NCBI GenBank assembly: GCA_013397115.1
Contig: VWZW01007725.1
Span: 1,116,245 to 1,180,244, forward strand
Direction of reading: 5' to 3'
DNA: 64,000 nt
Source: Edolisoma coerulescens
Lineage: Eukaryota > Chordata > Aves > Passeriformes > Campephagidae
Below, one piece after another: positions 40,553 through 53,300 of the stretch. The position numbers and the translations under genes are program-made. The notes under the pieces are model-generated. The model searched no databases. It saw only the letters and a program-made list of their open reading frames with translations, and was not told the DNA's origin. Position 1 is the stretch's first letter. The number at the start of each line of letters is the position of its first letter.

Positions 40553-43500
40553 GTGGCTGGAGAGCTGTGTTCCTCCGGCTCTTTACCTCCACATTTTGTG
40601 AATAATTAACACCCTCTAGAGTTAAATAGCCTCCATGGAATCGCACAGGAAAAGTTTTAGCCTGCTGTAGAAAAAGATCTGAATCTTCATTAAAACTTAA
40701 AGGATTTTAAAGAATTTCTGATGCAACTTGCTGTTTTCATCCCTGCTAAGCTTTCCCCGTGACTTTTGTCCCATATGGGCTGCATGGCAGCAAGCAGGAA
40801 AGCCCTGATGCAATGTGCATCTGGTGCCTGGCCCCAGAGCTTGTGATGCCCTCTCTTTCCCACCAGACCGTTGTTCAGGAGCCACAAAGGGAGCAAGATT
40901 TAAAATCTTTCCCTTTCAAGCAGCAACGAAGCACAGCAGCTCTCTGCGAAGTGACTCAGCCTGCCCTTGGGCACATCTCCTTTGCTGCCATTCCAGAAAC
41001 CACGCGGCAGAGCTCTCCAGCTGCATCCTCTCCCCTTCCTCCCCATCCCTGTCCTACACTCACATCAAGCTCCATCATAGGCAGCAAGATAGAGCTGTTA
41101 AGATAATTCAGTGCTACGCAGACAGTCCTCTTATATCAGAAGGGTCTTGTTGAGGGAGGTTGTGCTCTCCCTGTGCCTCCAGAGACCCTGTCTAAGTGAC
41201 TGGGCAGAAAGAATCAGCTAAAATCTCCTGCTCAGATAAAGGCTTGGTGTCAGATGTTTTGCTTTCCAATAACTCCATATAAAAAATAAATATCTCTTTT
41301 TTTTTCAGGGATAATTTTTAAACTAGCTTGTGAGAATTGTCATCATATTCCCCTTTTAATCGTGCTCTGCCAAGAGCAGCTGCTCCAGAGGTGAAAGGGT
41401 GTTTGTGTCCAGCTGCTCCCAAGACCCCAGTGAGCGAGCAGAGACAGCACTGCCTCTGTTTCAGTTCAGGGTTGAGCCTTGCATCGCTCCTTCTCCTCCT
41501 CTCTTTTGGAAATATCACCTCTGGACTGACTCCAAATCTGAAATGTTTTAGCCCTGTTAAATAATTATTGTGACAGTTATATGTCTCTTGAAACCACAGG
41601 CTTATAGGGAGCCATAATTTTGGTCTGTGCCTTAGGTACATTCTTCCCTTTTACCCTCCTTTCAGTCCTTTCTAAGCTATTCGACATACATTTTTAATAT
41701 GTGCCAAAGATTTCACATATGAAAAGAGGGAAAGTTTGGAAACAGCACTGGATAAGTTAGGTAATATGATGTAATTTCGGGGAATAAGTCTGGATATTTT
41801 TTTTCCTCCTGCATGGTATGTGCCACGTAGCTTGGAAGATCAGTTAGTGCTGTGGACACATGCATGGTAGCTTGATGATTTTTCAAGGGACATGCTGAAA
41901 AAATGAAGTAGCCGAGCCCGAACCCAGTGCAAAGAGTTATAAAGCCTTTGAACTTCAGCTAGTAACTAAACCCAAAGATGAATCTGACTGTAGAAATTAA
42001 AAAAAAGTCAGGAAAAAAGCCTGTAAAGCGCCCAAGGCACTGCTGATAAATATGGAACATTCGTGTCCTACGAAATGTATTTTTTCATAATTACCAGTAT
42101 ATGGATTTGTTCTGTTCAAAGCCCAAACAGTGAATGTTCTGTGATGGATGCGCAATAAAACAGGACTAATTGGAAGCATTAATTTAGACAGAGGCAGAAG
42201 TTGACATGGAGCTCTGAGTAGGAGATGCTTTATATTATCATAGCAAGTACAAAGTGCTTGCCTGTAATTTGCAAGCTCAAATCACACCACCTTCACAAAC
42301 AAATCGTTGCAAACTGTTGCTGTGTCATTTTTTCCTCTTTTTGTTTTATTACACGTCTGATAAATATCTTGGACCCAAGGTCATCTTAAGGAAATAGTTG
42401 TAATGCAATAGAAACGTTGCTGTAGGTGCTGCTGTGTTTCTGGCAATGTAATTGACAGTGAGCGAGCATGCAGGAGCAGCTCCCAGCAGGGACACTTTCG
42501 AATAAATATACAGTAAATAAGCACAGAGGAATGGGAGAGTAATGTGTCTCCATAAAGAGGTGTATTCTGTACATCCCCCCAAAGCTCTTCTGTGGTTTAG
42601 GCCTGTAAGAGCAGAGGTACGTGTCAATTTTGCTGCTCCCCCTGCTTTATCTGCCTGCTCCCACCCTGGTCCCAGTTCAGTAAAGTGTGATCATGCATGA
42701 CTGGCACGTGGGTGATGCCACTGACATCAAATGGAAGCAGCTCTCGCTCCAGTGCCCTTCTGAGGCAGCGCTCAAAACAAGAAGTCAGATTCTGATTGCA
42801 TGAAGATACAATCTTAGGCAGGTTCCTTGTTATCTTAGGGATTCCAGCCGCTGGCCTTGGTTCCTGCCAGATCACTTGTTTTTAGTCACTATCTACAAGT
42901 TACTGTTTGTGAGTAATCTTGGGCTAAGCAGCTGTTTTCCACATCTTTGGTATGCAAGTACTTGAGTTTTATTTAAACCTCCAGTTTGACCGAAACACTG
43001 ATTTCCAACAAACAAGGTAAAGGGAGAAATTAAGCACCCAAGCACCCAACCAAGGTTGTGCTAAGCTATCATGATGGCTTCAGATGGTCCACCCAGCACT
43101 CAAATTTTAAGAGAACAAAATGAGCCTCTCCACTCCTTTGACTACTTCTTGCAGTTCTTAATTGCCCTTAATCTTCATATTATTTCTTACTCCTGATTTG
43201 GTCACTGGTCTTCAACTCCCAACTGTGTTTTGCTTCTGCAGGTTCATTTATTGTTTCCTATGTTCTCCTCTGAGAGTCATTTGTACGTTGAATAATCTTC
43301 CTAATTGCACAGGGGTTGTCCTGAATTTACACTGGTGCAGCAGAAGCCACCATCAGTCCCAGGGGACTTTTCCTGACACTGCTATCAATGGTCCTGGAAT
43401 TGGTACCTCAAGCAAGCCTTCTGTTATTTATTTCCATCCAGTCCTTTGAACTCATACTGAACAGGGCTGAAACTCTGCACTTAAAATGATGTCCTTTGTA

Positions 43501-46281
43501 TAATGCTTCTTGATATTCCTTCCTCTTGGTGTCCTGACCTTAGCTAAGGCTGTTGCTAATAGATTCTCTTAGCCACGGTAGTTAATGCTAATGCAAGGCC
43601 TAATGTTCTCCTGCAGCTTGAACGCTGATGTGCCACACTTAGTGCTCTGTCTCCAAACAGAATTGCCTTCTGATACTGCACTTTACTGTGGGAGTGATTT
43701 TACTGTTCGGGTACAATGACAGCTGAGAATGCTTAAAAAGAGAGAGAGGGGGAAAATGTGATAAGGCAAAAGTGCGACAAGACACTTGTGTCATTATTAT
43801 CATTGCATTTCATGGGCATATAACATCTGACTGCCACACAGCTCTTCCAGCATCTGTCTGTTGAGGACTCAGAGTGATGTTTAATTGTAGTTCATTGAAA
43901 GTGCTTGAACAGAAAGTTCTTCGTTTGTCAACAGCTCCACTGCGCCCTAGTTTCAAGATTATGTTTTTGCATATTAATAAATTAGGTCCAGACCAAGGAA
44001 AGCCTGGAAGAGAGCAGTGTAGGCAGTAAAAATATGTTATTATCCATTTCAGAGATGAATTTGTCTTTCCAAACGCACCTCTGGGTATGTTTGCACTTGC
44101 GTTGTTTCTAAGGAAACAACCCACAGCTGTGTTGGAAGTTTGTTGCCGATGCGCCGGAAAATCTCAAGCCCTGTCTGAGGCCCAAGCAGTCACACATATT
44201 AAGGGCAGTGCAGTGAAGCCAGGTGCTACCACTGAGGTAGGCACTGACACTACCAGAAATTGAACGTTCCTGTTCCATGGCTGGCATTTCTGCATTTCCA
44301 CCAGAAAAAAAACCAATAGCCTTCAAGAGCAGAGCAGCTGGGTCGCGGGGCGGAGGCACATCTCCCTGCGAAGCGTTAGGACAAGCACCTCAGGACTTGG
44401 CTCCTGCAGTGCTTTCTCAGCATGGGACACCCATGCACTGTAAAGGCAGAGGTGTCTGAGCACTTGGTGCTCTCGGTAGCCACCCAAGGTCGCTGCTCAG
44501 CTTTGCACATCCACTGTGCTCTTGGAGGGCAGATGGTGCAGGGGAGAGATAGGAGAGCAGCCACCCTCTATTTTGCCTTCTGATGCCAGCTCCCATCAGC
44601 AGTAGCTGAAAAACAGGCACTGTGCTTTGGGAACTCTGTTATAGCCTGACTGAAATGAAATGAGGCTCCCAGTGTAGTTTCTGGAGAGGGAAGGAGAGAG
44701 ATAAGATGTCCACGTCGTATCACCAACAACATAACTGGTATTAACAAAACAGAAGTCAAGGATGAATGAGCATTGAGGCTGAGCTAACTTTCACATCAAG
44801 AGAAGATCCCCAAAGGGCTGTGTGCTGACGGGGCAACATGGAAAAGCTGGTACATTTAATCTCTTCACAAGGGCTGTTCTGTGAATAATCAGAAGTTGTT
44901 AGGGTTGTCAGTCCAATTTCCTTCCAAAATAAAATTAAGTGTGGAGGTGATGACATTTCAGAAGTGGGTAAAGTAAATCCTCTCCTGAATATAAATAGAG
45001 GCAGGTTTAACCAGAAAGGAGAGACAAATAAAATATCTTACCTGTAAAGTACTGTGTGAATAATGCTGCAATAGTGGTCCTGCACATTATTATTGCAATA
45101 ATTCCAAAGAGTTATTCTGTGTTGATGGTATCAAGTGCCAGCCTGTCATGTGTAAGGCAGGATGACTTTAGTCCACTACGAACACTTAAATCATTGAATG
45201 TAAATGATGCTTCAGACACGCAATATATTCCTGTGAAAAGACAAGACCAACATGCGTTCAAAAAAGCATTCCAAAGCAGCACACACATGTTGGTAGTGGA
45301 TCTTTTATTTCTTTTTAATGCAAATGGGCATGTAAAAAGAGGCCATCCACACAGGAAGATGAAACATTGAAACATTTTACTTTGCTGTGTAACTGCATTC
45401 ATGCTGAATAGCAGATATGAATTGCAGAAGTGAAAGAACTGCAGAGTTGATAGAGCACATTTTTATAAAGTGAGATCCTCTTCCTAACTTCACATGTATT
45501 TCCATTTAAATTACTGATCCCCTGACTAATCAAATACGCTGTGTCACCATGTCATCTCACCCTTCTGTTCCTTGTGTATGATATTGCATATCTCCACCTC
45601 TTGAATCGAAGTCAGAAGCAATAACACTGAGTGAAATTCAAACAGAGGAGTCCTGCTCTCATTAGCAGAAATTATATCCAGCTCCTGCTGTGACCTTACT
45701 TATAAGTACATATGATTTACTACACCAACTTGAACCATTGTTCCTTCCAGACCAATACCCAGCTTCAAAGCATGGCAAAAAATCCATATCTCAATACCTG
45801 TGCAATATTGCAATTCACCTAATGGAGGAAAAACCCCATTCTTCATCTCTCCAGCAAGCAGCTGATATTTTCAAGAAGGGAATTTGATCTTCCCCTTTTA
45901 TCTTTGTATGTCCTAATGCAGTACGCACCTCTGATGTTCTAGAGTTCCAGGCATGCACTTCTGCTTTTTTGCTGTGCAGGGGCTTTGCTGACCCCCTCCA
46001 GCCACAAGCAGAGCTCCTTGGAGAGTAGCTCACAGAGCACCCTTGTGGCTCAGGGCAAATGGGCCATGATGAACATCCAGGTTATTCTGAAATCAGCTTT
46101 AGCTGAAGCTGGGTTCAATTCAAGCCTGCAAAGGGGCAGTACAGACTTTTTGTCCCAGAAGCCAAAGGAAAGCTGTCTCTAGTCTGTAGGAAGGATGAAC
46201 AGAAATGAAAAGTAAGAGTTCACTTCTTTCCCTAGCAACCTTATATCTGCTCCAGAGGCCTTGCTAGCCCTGTATAATCCA

Positions 46282-46307
46282 GCAGATAATAAAAGCAGAT
46301 AATAAAA
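46282..46307. repeat. 13-bp perfect tandem duplication
   Basis: GCAGATAATAAAA occurs twice without gap (46282-46294 and 46295-46307). Each copy contains an AGATAA GATA motif and an AATAAA hexamer. Confidence 0.9.
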
Positions 46308-49300
46308 GCAGCACGTTACAGCCTTTCTGGCTGATTTATGTGCAACCTTACATCCTTGTGCTGTTCCCACAGGAGAAAATCTGGACATGGAAACTTTCAC
46401 TCCCTCTTATATCCCAAGTCCACTTTGGGAATAATTCCCATTTACATATGACCCTTTGTATCCCCAAACCAGTCCCCAGTCCCCCATACCGGAAATGCTG
46501 ACTCCCTTGATCCTGACCTGGTTTGGTTCTCACTTGCCCAGATGATAAACTGGGACTGTAAATAACTTGCACGGTCCTCCCTTGCCCATTTTTACACTCT
46601 GAGGCAGTGTCCCTTTTCCTTCAACTGGAAATGATCAAAAAATCAGAATAAATCTTTCCTGCAGGTAAATATAGTAATTACGTTCAAATCGTGTCTTACC
46701 TGCTCATATAACAGATCAGTGCGAGCTCCTCATTACCAGCTCTCATTGGAGATCAAGCACAAGGATAACCAGGCACTTGGAAGTAATAATGTGTTTGAAG
46801 GGGGCATAAGTAATAAATCATCCAAATTACTTTCAGTGAACAGATGAAATGACAGAAATACCTTCAGGGTTTATGGGAGTTATTCAGCCTGTGCAGAACT
46901 ACAGCATCCCTCCTGGCTGCAATATCAGTGTTTCTGTACCTGCAGCTGCAGAATTTAAGCACAGCTTTTGCAAGTGGAGGAGAAGAAGCTCTGCAGCATC
47001 GTAGCAGAGGGATCCACGAGTTGGGTGCTCTTCTCTGCCTCTCCAGTTGTCATAGAGTGTGTTACAATATTTGAAGTCAGCCATGGATCAGGAGTTAGTG
47101 GGAAAGATAGACATAGAGTGGATAGAGGACAGATAGACAGGGTCTGTTCCTGTAAATGTTTCCTTAGAAAAGACGGTTTGAAATGACTGTGCTGTAATGA
47201 AAGAGTATCCTGAGTCTAGAATAAGCGTCCTTGATTGATAGGTAAATCACTGTAAATTACTTAGGGCTGCAGGCTTAGTCCTGAAGAAATTAGGTTTGGA
47301 AAAGACGTATCATCTGGAGCTGGAATCAAGTGCCATGGACTTGGTTGCCTCCAACAGCAAGTGAAGGATTTTGAAAGGAGTGCAGCAGGCCCAAGAGCTG
47401 TGTGTTTTTGGGAAAAGGTTTATGCATGAAGAAGTGGCTCCTACTTCCTCATGCTACCCAACACTTTCCAGTTCAGCAGGTACCAGACATCTTGCCTTGC
47501 AGGGGCCAGGAACAGATGATCCATAGTGTGCTGTTTCTTTGAGAGGCAGCAGCACCAGTTTCAGCTGAATTAGTGTTTGCCCACTTACCCTCTAATATGT
47601 GAAAGAAAAATGCTTCCTAATGCATCACTGTGGAAAAGCTGTCAGGCCCTGTTCTAGTCCATTCTTTATGCCAATGAAGTGTTGCTCTATAAAGCTTGTT
47701 GTTCATTTGGTGTTCTGTAAAAACTGGTTCTGAATGTCCAAAGCAGTGGGATTTCATCTCCCGGAAAGTATCACACTACAGGGACTGCATTTCACCTTTT
47801 CAAACATCACTTTTATTTATCCCTTCATGGTTTGCTTTATGATGATGCAATCTAAATAGGTGGAGGGATATGAGGTGGGATTCCTCTCAGCTAATTTCCA
47901 TCACCTGAAGGATGGACATCAAGTTAAAACTCATCATCCTCAATGTGACCTCTTTTGCTAATGGCAAGAGATGTGCCTCTCTGAGGTACTGGTCAGCCTC
48001 TGGATGGTGTGAATTGCCTGCCAGAGCCATGGCTACCTTAGACTAAGCATGTAACTTTTATATATGTGAAGTTACTCACTGTCTGGGGAGTTTTCAGAAA
48101 TCTTTTTAAGATGGCTTTGAATCCTCCTTTCCCCTTTCTTTTCAGTGCTTGGGAAATGGATACCCTGACTTGAGTTAGCATCAGTGACACCAACTACATC
48201 CTCGCTTTGGCAAGGTCCTATTTTAAGCTTTCCGTCAGAGGCCACAGCTATTTGTGTCATTGTCAAAACTCTTCAAAAGGTCCAGTGACATTGATGGTAG
48301 GTCTCTTAGAAGCCAAAGGTTCTGCAGTAACATAAATAGGATCAGCAGCACTAAGTGCAGGTGAAAGAAAAGCCAGCTGCACATCCTTTCTGTCTCCCTT
48401 GGCAACAGCATCCTGCCAACAAAAACTGCTGCCAAGTCAAGGCTGGAAAGGAAGGGATGTGCGTTTGCAAAGCTGGGGCTGGACAAGCTTTGTGTGAGGG
48501 GGGAGCTGTCAGACCAAGGAACGCTCATGTGCTTTTAAAATTATTTTTGGTTTGTTCCATGTGTTTTTGGACAAGGGAATGCACAGAGCCTCTGTCCTCA
48601 TGAAGAGTTTTCATCTGAAATTCCAAACGACAGTCTTTGCAGTTTTGGGCCATATGTTTCCATCCATGACAGCACACAGGGAAGAAATCTGTGGTGAATT
48701 ACTACTTACAGATGTGGCAAATCCCCCAGTAAAGGTTAAAATACGTGGCATGGTTCTCTTGTTACGCCAGCTGCAGCTTTGTGCTAAATCATTGTTTCAG
48801 CAGCAAGCTCTTAATCAGCCCCGAGTTCTAGAAACTGCTAAACAAGCTGATATTTTTAAGGACCAATTGTTTTTATAATGCACTAAATACCTTTATTTAG
48901 AAAAACCTTCAGACTGGGAACAGTAAGGGCAAAAAGTGAGCTGCAAATGGCAGGGAGAAAAGGAGCATCATCACAAAAGCACAGAAATGCAAAGCAGACC
49001 TAAGATTATTATTTGTACTCATGTCCTTCATGAAATTATCATGGCTGTGAAGACAGAGTTTGTGTAACTGGGGGTAAAATATGCTTGTGATATATGTACC
49101 TGCCTACTCTTCCTGATAGGGACTTTTGTCTCCTACAATCAGCATTGGGATCACTGTCAGAGTCCCCATAGGTGCTAGTGCTGCCAAATCTCAAACCTAT
49201 TGTCACAACATCATTTCTTGCAGATTTGGCCACAGTGTCAAAAAAGAAGTCTGGTGGCGACATGCTTGTATCCAAAGTCTGAAAAAAAGGTAGGATGTTC

Positions 49301-50324
49301 TCACCTGGTATGGTAAGAGAGAAGAAAGAACTGGCTTTTCTCTCTAGGAAAATATTAGTAAATTATTTTGTGAGGAGCCCATGTAACAAACTGCTTGGGC
49401 TGTTGCAGCATCACTGGATGCAACGGGAACTCTGAATCAAAAACTTTCAAGAAGCCCCCAACTTGTTGCTCTCTTAACATTTCCCTGTGCCTTTTGAGGG
49501 ATTGGTATTTTGCTGCCCAGGGCACATTTTTGTGCTCTTCAGGCAGCATGTTCTTCCAGACACCCAGCTGTGCCAAAGAGACAGAGAGAAACAGAAAAAA
49601 AAAAGAATAAATGGAAGAAGGAAGGCAGGATTATTACTTCAGTAAGGATCTGTGGACTTCTTTACGGTTACAGGTTGAAATTGCCCATTCACCACTGAGG
49701 AGTGAAGAAATAAAATACAGAGGGTGCATTTTGATGCCAGGGAAGGAAAAAGACAGAGGATGATCACTATTTCATTCCCTTTATTTCCCTCTGACAGGAA
49801 TATTAATATCATTAGAGATAATTGAATAAGTGGAAAGTCTGGTGGAGGTGCAGAAGCAGGAGGTAGATCTGTAAAATCTATCCACACACAAAAAGCTAAG
49901 CACTGCTTTGGAGGGAGGGCACTCTGCCTTGAAATAGGGACTGAACAGCCTCACAAGGGCATGCAGCTGGGGTGCTTGTTGCTGTTTTGTTCCCGGAAAA
50001 CGAGAACTGCCAGCAATCCTCTGGCATCTGAATAGACTCGTGTCAGACAAACTGTATCTGGACTTGATGGGAAACCAAGCTGGAATACCAAGCAGCCCTT
50101 CGATCTGCTGGCAGAGAGGGGGACTGGCTCAGTAAGTAGTCTTGCCTTGCAGTTGCAAAGGTACTCCATAAAGGAGTGAGCCCTCTCGCTGCACAGCCCT
50201 GCAAGACACGCCTGCCTGGGCTGTCTCTGTCCTCATTCCTTCAAACCAGTTCCAACAATAACAGCAACTCCTGCATGCAACTGCCTCATTAGAGAGAAGA
50301 TGTATTTTTCCTTTTTCTACTGAG

Positions 50325-50397
50325 GGATGAAGCTTCCAAATCCATGTGATGTGAGCAGGTGAGGATGTCTGCTGACAAGTCCAAATGATATTTTCAG
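50325..50397 (+). other. Exon-like unit between good splice signals (unproven)
   Basis: A pyrimidine tract (TATTTTTCCTTTTTCTACTG) ends in AG at 50323-50324, and 73 nt later stands a perfect donor, CAG followed by GTAAGT (GT at 50398-50399). An alternative donor CAG/GTGAGG has its GT at 50359-50360. An ATG at 50327 opens an 11-codon frame that stops within the unit, so it is not the missing TMEM108 signal-peptide exon. If spliced between the TMEM108 coding exons, 73 nt would shift the frame. It could be a 5' untranslated exon, a poison exon, part of a non-coding RNA, or a chance match. Confidence 0.25.
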
Positions 50398-53300
50398 GTA
50401 AGTGCTTACCTTGAACGAGCAGCTAGCGTCAGGCTCTTTCTTTTTATTACCCTCCTCTCAGTAATTACTGTTGCCCTGATTGTCAGTAAGCCTTTTCACA
50501 AGCTTGAATAGCTCCAATATCCATATATATTTAGCTGAGTAGGGGATCTAAATAATTCCTAAAGCACCTATTCCTATAGTATCTGTGAGTCTCTAGTGCA
50601 GTGTGAGAATGAACTGGGAACTGCTTGCTCTGTGACTGCACGACACTGTTCGTTTTGTATCACCCATTGTTTAACTCTCTGTAGGGCCAGAAATTAATTT
50701 TGATTCACAGGCTCACTCTCTCAAAGTCTGTGGTGTAAGTGCATTTTAAGGCTGTAATAGTGGTCTGCAATTTTTATGTGTCTTTAAAGGACCGGGACTT
50801 CTTGCCACATGAAAACCGTGACTGCTGTTACTGTTGTTGCACAGGGAGTGTCAGCAAGTGCTGCTAATTTGCTTTTGTACATGTGATTTCCAGAGCTTCT
50901 GCTGATGCTGTTTGATGTTACTGCAAATAGAGCTGTTACTCTGTGTGTCTCCTTCCCTGCATTTTACCAAATGCTTGTGTGCTGAAGTTCGGGGTGATCA
51001 CTCCATCTAATACTTACCAGGAAAAACAGACAATAACTTGTAAGTTAATATCTGGGACTTCTGGAATAACAGATAGACTGTCAGGGAAAAGAAATTTTCT
51101 ATGCAGAGTAACCTACTTTTTCTTCCCTCAGTCCTGCCACCAATCATGGAGATGAAGTTTGCTTAACTCTTTGTTTGTACGAAGGCTGCTTTATTGTGAG
51201 TGAAAATCGTATTGCTTAGACAGACTACAAAGAAATGACCGTAATGGAAGTAATGATACACACTTTGTGCACAGTTTCCATCTATTAAAGATTCATTTTG
51301 CTCCCTGTAACGTTTTAGGTTTGTTGAGAGACACATGAGAAGTTATTAGTGTTGAGAAGAAAGCTTTTTTTACAACAATAACATCGTTGTTGCTTTGAAG
51401 AGGTTTTGCACAATCTTCTCTCACTACTAGTAAGTGAAGACAGGAGCACGGAGAGGCTTCAGCATCCTGTACTGTGTCCGTGTGCACCTAAGCCCTGGGT
51501 CTGTAGATAATGGGTCCTTTGTAGGACAGCTCCCGTTGCTTTCCTTGCCCTCGGCAGTCTGAAATAATGAGTCTGGCAGTAGGTCCCTGCACAAAAAGCT
51601 CTTCCTGACTTCCTAGAGCAAAAATGTTTGCCAAGTACTGCTCAGGCTGGCTCTGTTTGTCTTGCTGCAAGGTCCGAGGTGGCAGAGGCCAGAAGGGGTC
51701 AAAGACCAGACTGAGCTTGTTGTGCCTGTTCATTTGCTGTAGAAAATGTAAATGTGCAGCTCAAAAGTTTCCACTGTATCTCTGGCAATTAGGACTTGAT
51801 CCAAAACCCGCTAAAGTCATTGGGAACCTTTCCACAGGCTTTAGAACGGGAGTTACATAAGTTTGTGTTGTTTGAAGGGGGTGCCCCAGGGAGGCTGAAC
51901 GCATGAGCTGACTCAGCCACATGCCTGCTCTGCCATGTCATGCAAAAAGGCTGTTCCCAAAGTGCCCATGAAGTGTCCCGTGCAGCACCAGGCAGTGTTA
52001 ACTCCTGAGTGAAACCTTTTAATGCTGTCCTGTGCCAGGACACCGGCTCCTAGTGGAGCCTCCTGAGGTCCTGAGATAAAACAAAGAACATAAGCTGCTG
52101 AGGCCTGAATTGCTTACTTTTTCTGTTAAGGAGGGACACAGTTCTGCCACTTGTGTGCAAACGAAATGGTCAAAAGGAAGTTTCCAAGTAGTAGAACCCT
52201 GAGGATTTCATAGTCTAGGAAAGCGAAGAATTCCTAATCCCAGACTTCTCTGAGACTTCTCGAAGACATAAATCACAGTCTTTTAAAACATTGGTGTAAA
52301 GGAACTGCTTCATTTCCTTCACATACACAACTGTACACACCATTTCTGGGCTCCTCATGTGAGCGTACAGTGGGAAGAAGCACTGCAGGGAGATCCTGTT
52401 GAGATTTGAACCATTGCACCATGTTGTCAGGAAGGAGTTTTTATGGCTAAATGCACATCAGCACCCTCTGTGTACATTCTGCTGTCACTCTGCTGTGTTT
52501 CATCCTTGAGTTAATTCATTTTGTATTTAATATGCCCTTCCCAGTGCACTGTGCACTATGTAAGACCACAGTTCACACCACATAGATGTCAGGTCAATCA
52601 GCCTTCTTATTAGGGTTGAACAGTTTTAATGTAGCCATAAAATTAGGTTCCAAAAGTGTGAATTTGGCACACAGCATTTAAAAGACAAACCAGTTCGACC
52701 TGCTCTGACCCTGAGCTCCTGCACCTTAGAAATGGCCCCTTATGAAAAAACTTAATGGTGTGAGCTGACCTTTGAAAATATTATTATTTGCCACAATGTG
52801 CTTGCATCAGTCTGTATTACTATTATGCCAGCAGATTGTAAGAACTGCCAGTCCTTGCGCCAAAGGGCTCATCCTCTAAGTAAAATCAGCTCTAAAAGTC
52901 TTAGGCAGCCAAAAATGAAGGATTTTGGCAAAGACTGCAGGACTGCACTTCGAACTAAAGAAGAGCATTTGCTATCTCACCTGGGATATCAAAATTTGGC
53001 CAGGAGAACTTGATAGCAGCCAGAAGGCTCCCTTTCAGTGGTAGTGGGATTGAAGGTGAGCTGAGGCACCAGGCGACAGTTGGCATCGTACCCACCATGG
53101 TCCACCTTAGTGCAGCTGCATTTGTGAAGCACAGACAGAGGGAAGAGAAGGGAAGAACTTCAGAGGTGCTGGATAAGTCCATTTCTGTGACAAATGCCTC
53201 CTGTGCCTTAGTAGGGAAATTCAGAATATCATTTTCCTAGGCTTAAGCCAAAGTTGCCAATAAGGACAGTCCAGTATCAGGGACTTCAGTAATATTCCCA

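Larger units (their letters stand above)
35279..50324 (+). other. Intron block: no gene seen
   Basis: No supported exon. The longest frame in the window outside TMEM108 is here, 188 codons on the minus strand at 37012-37578; it matches no family I recognise, and a frame of that length is expected about once by chance in 64 kb. Other content: GAAT array at 39975-39999, degenerate CCAT patch at 40527-40552, 13-bp tandem duplication at 46282-46307, and a hairpin at 36873-36891. Confidence 0.5.

Noticed and set aside
52045..52060. GGCTCC/GGAGCC hairpin as a terminator or structured RNA
   Set aside because: Six-bp stem only, expected many times by chance. Bacterial-type terminators do not apply in this genome.
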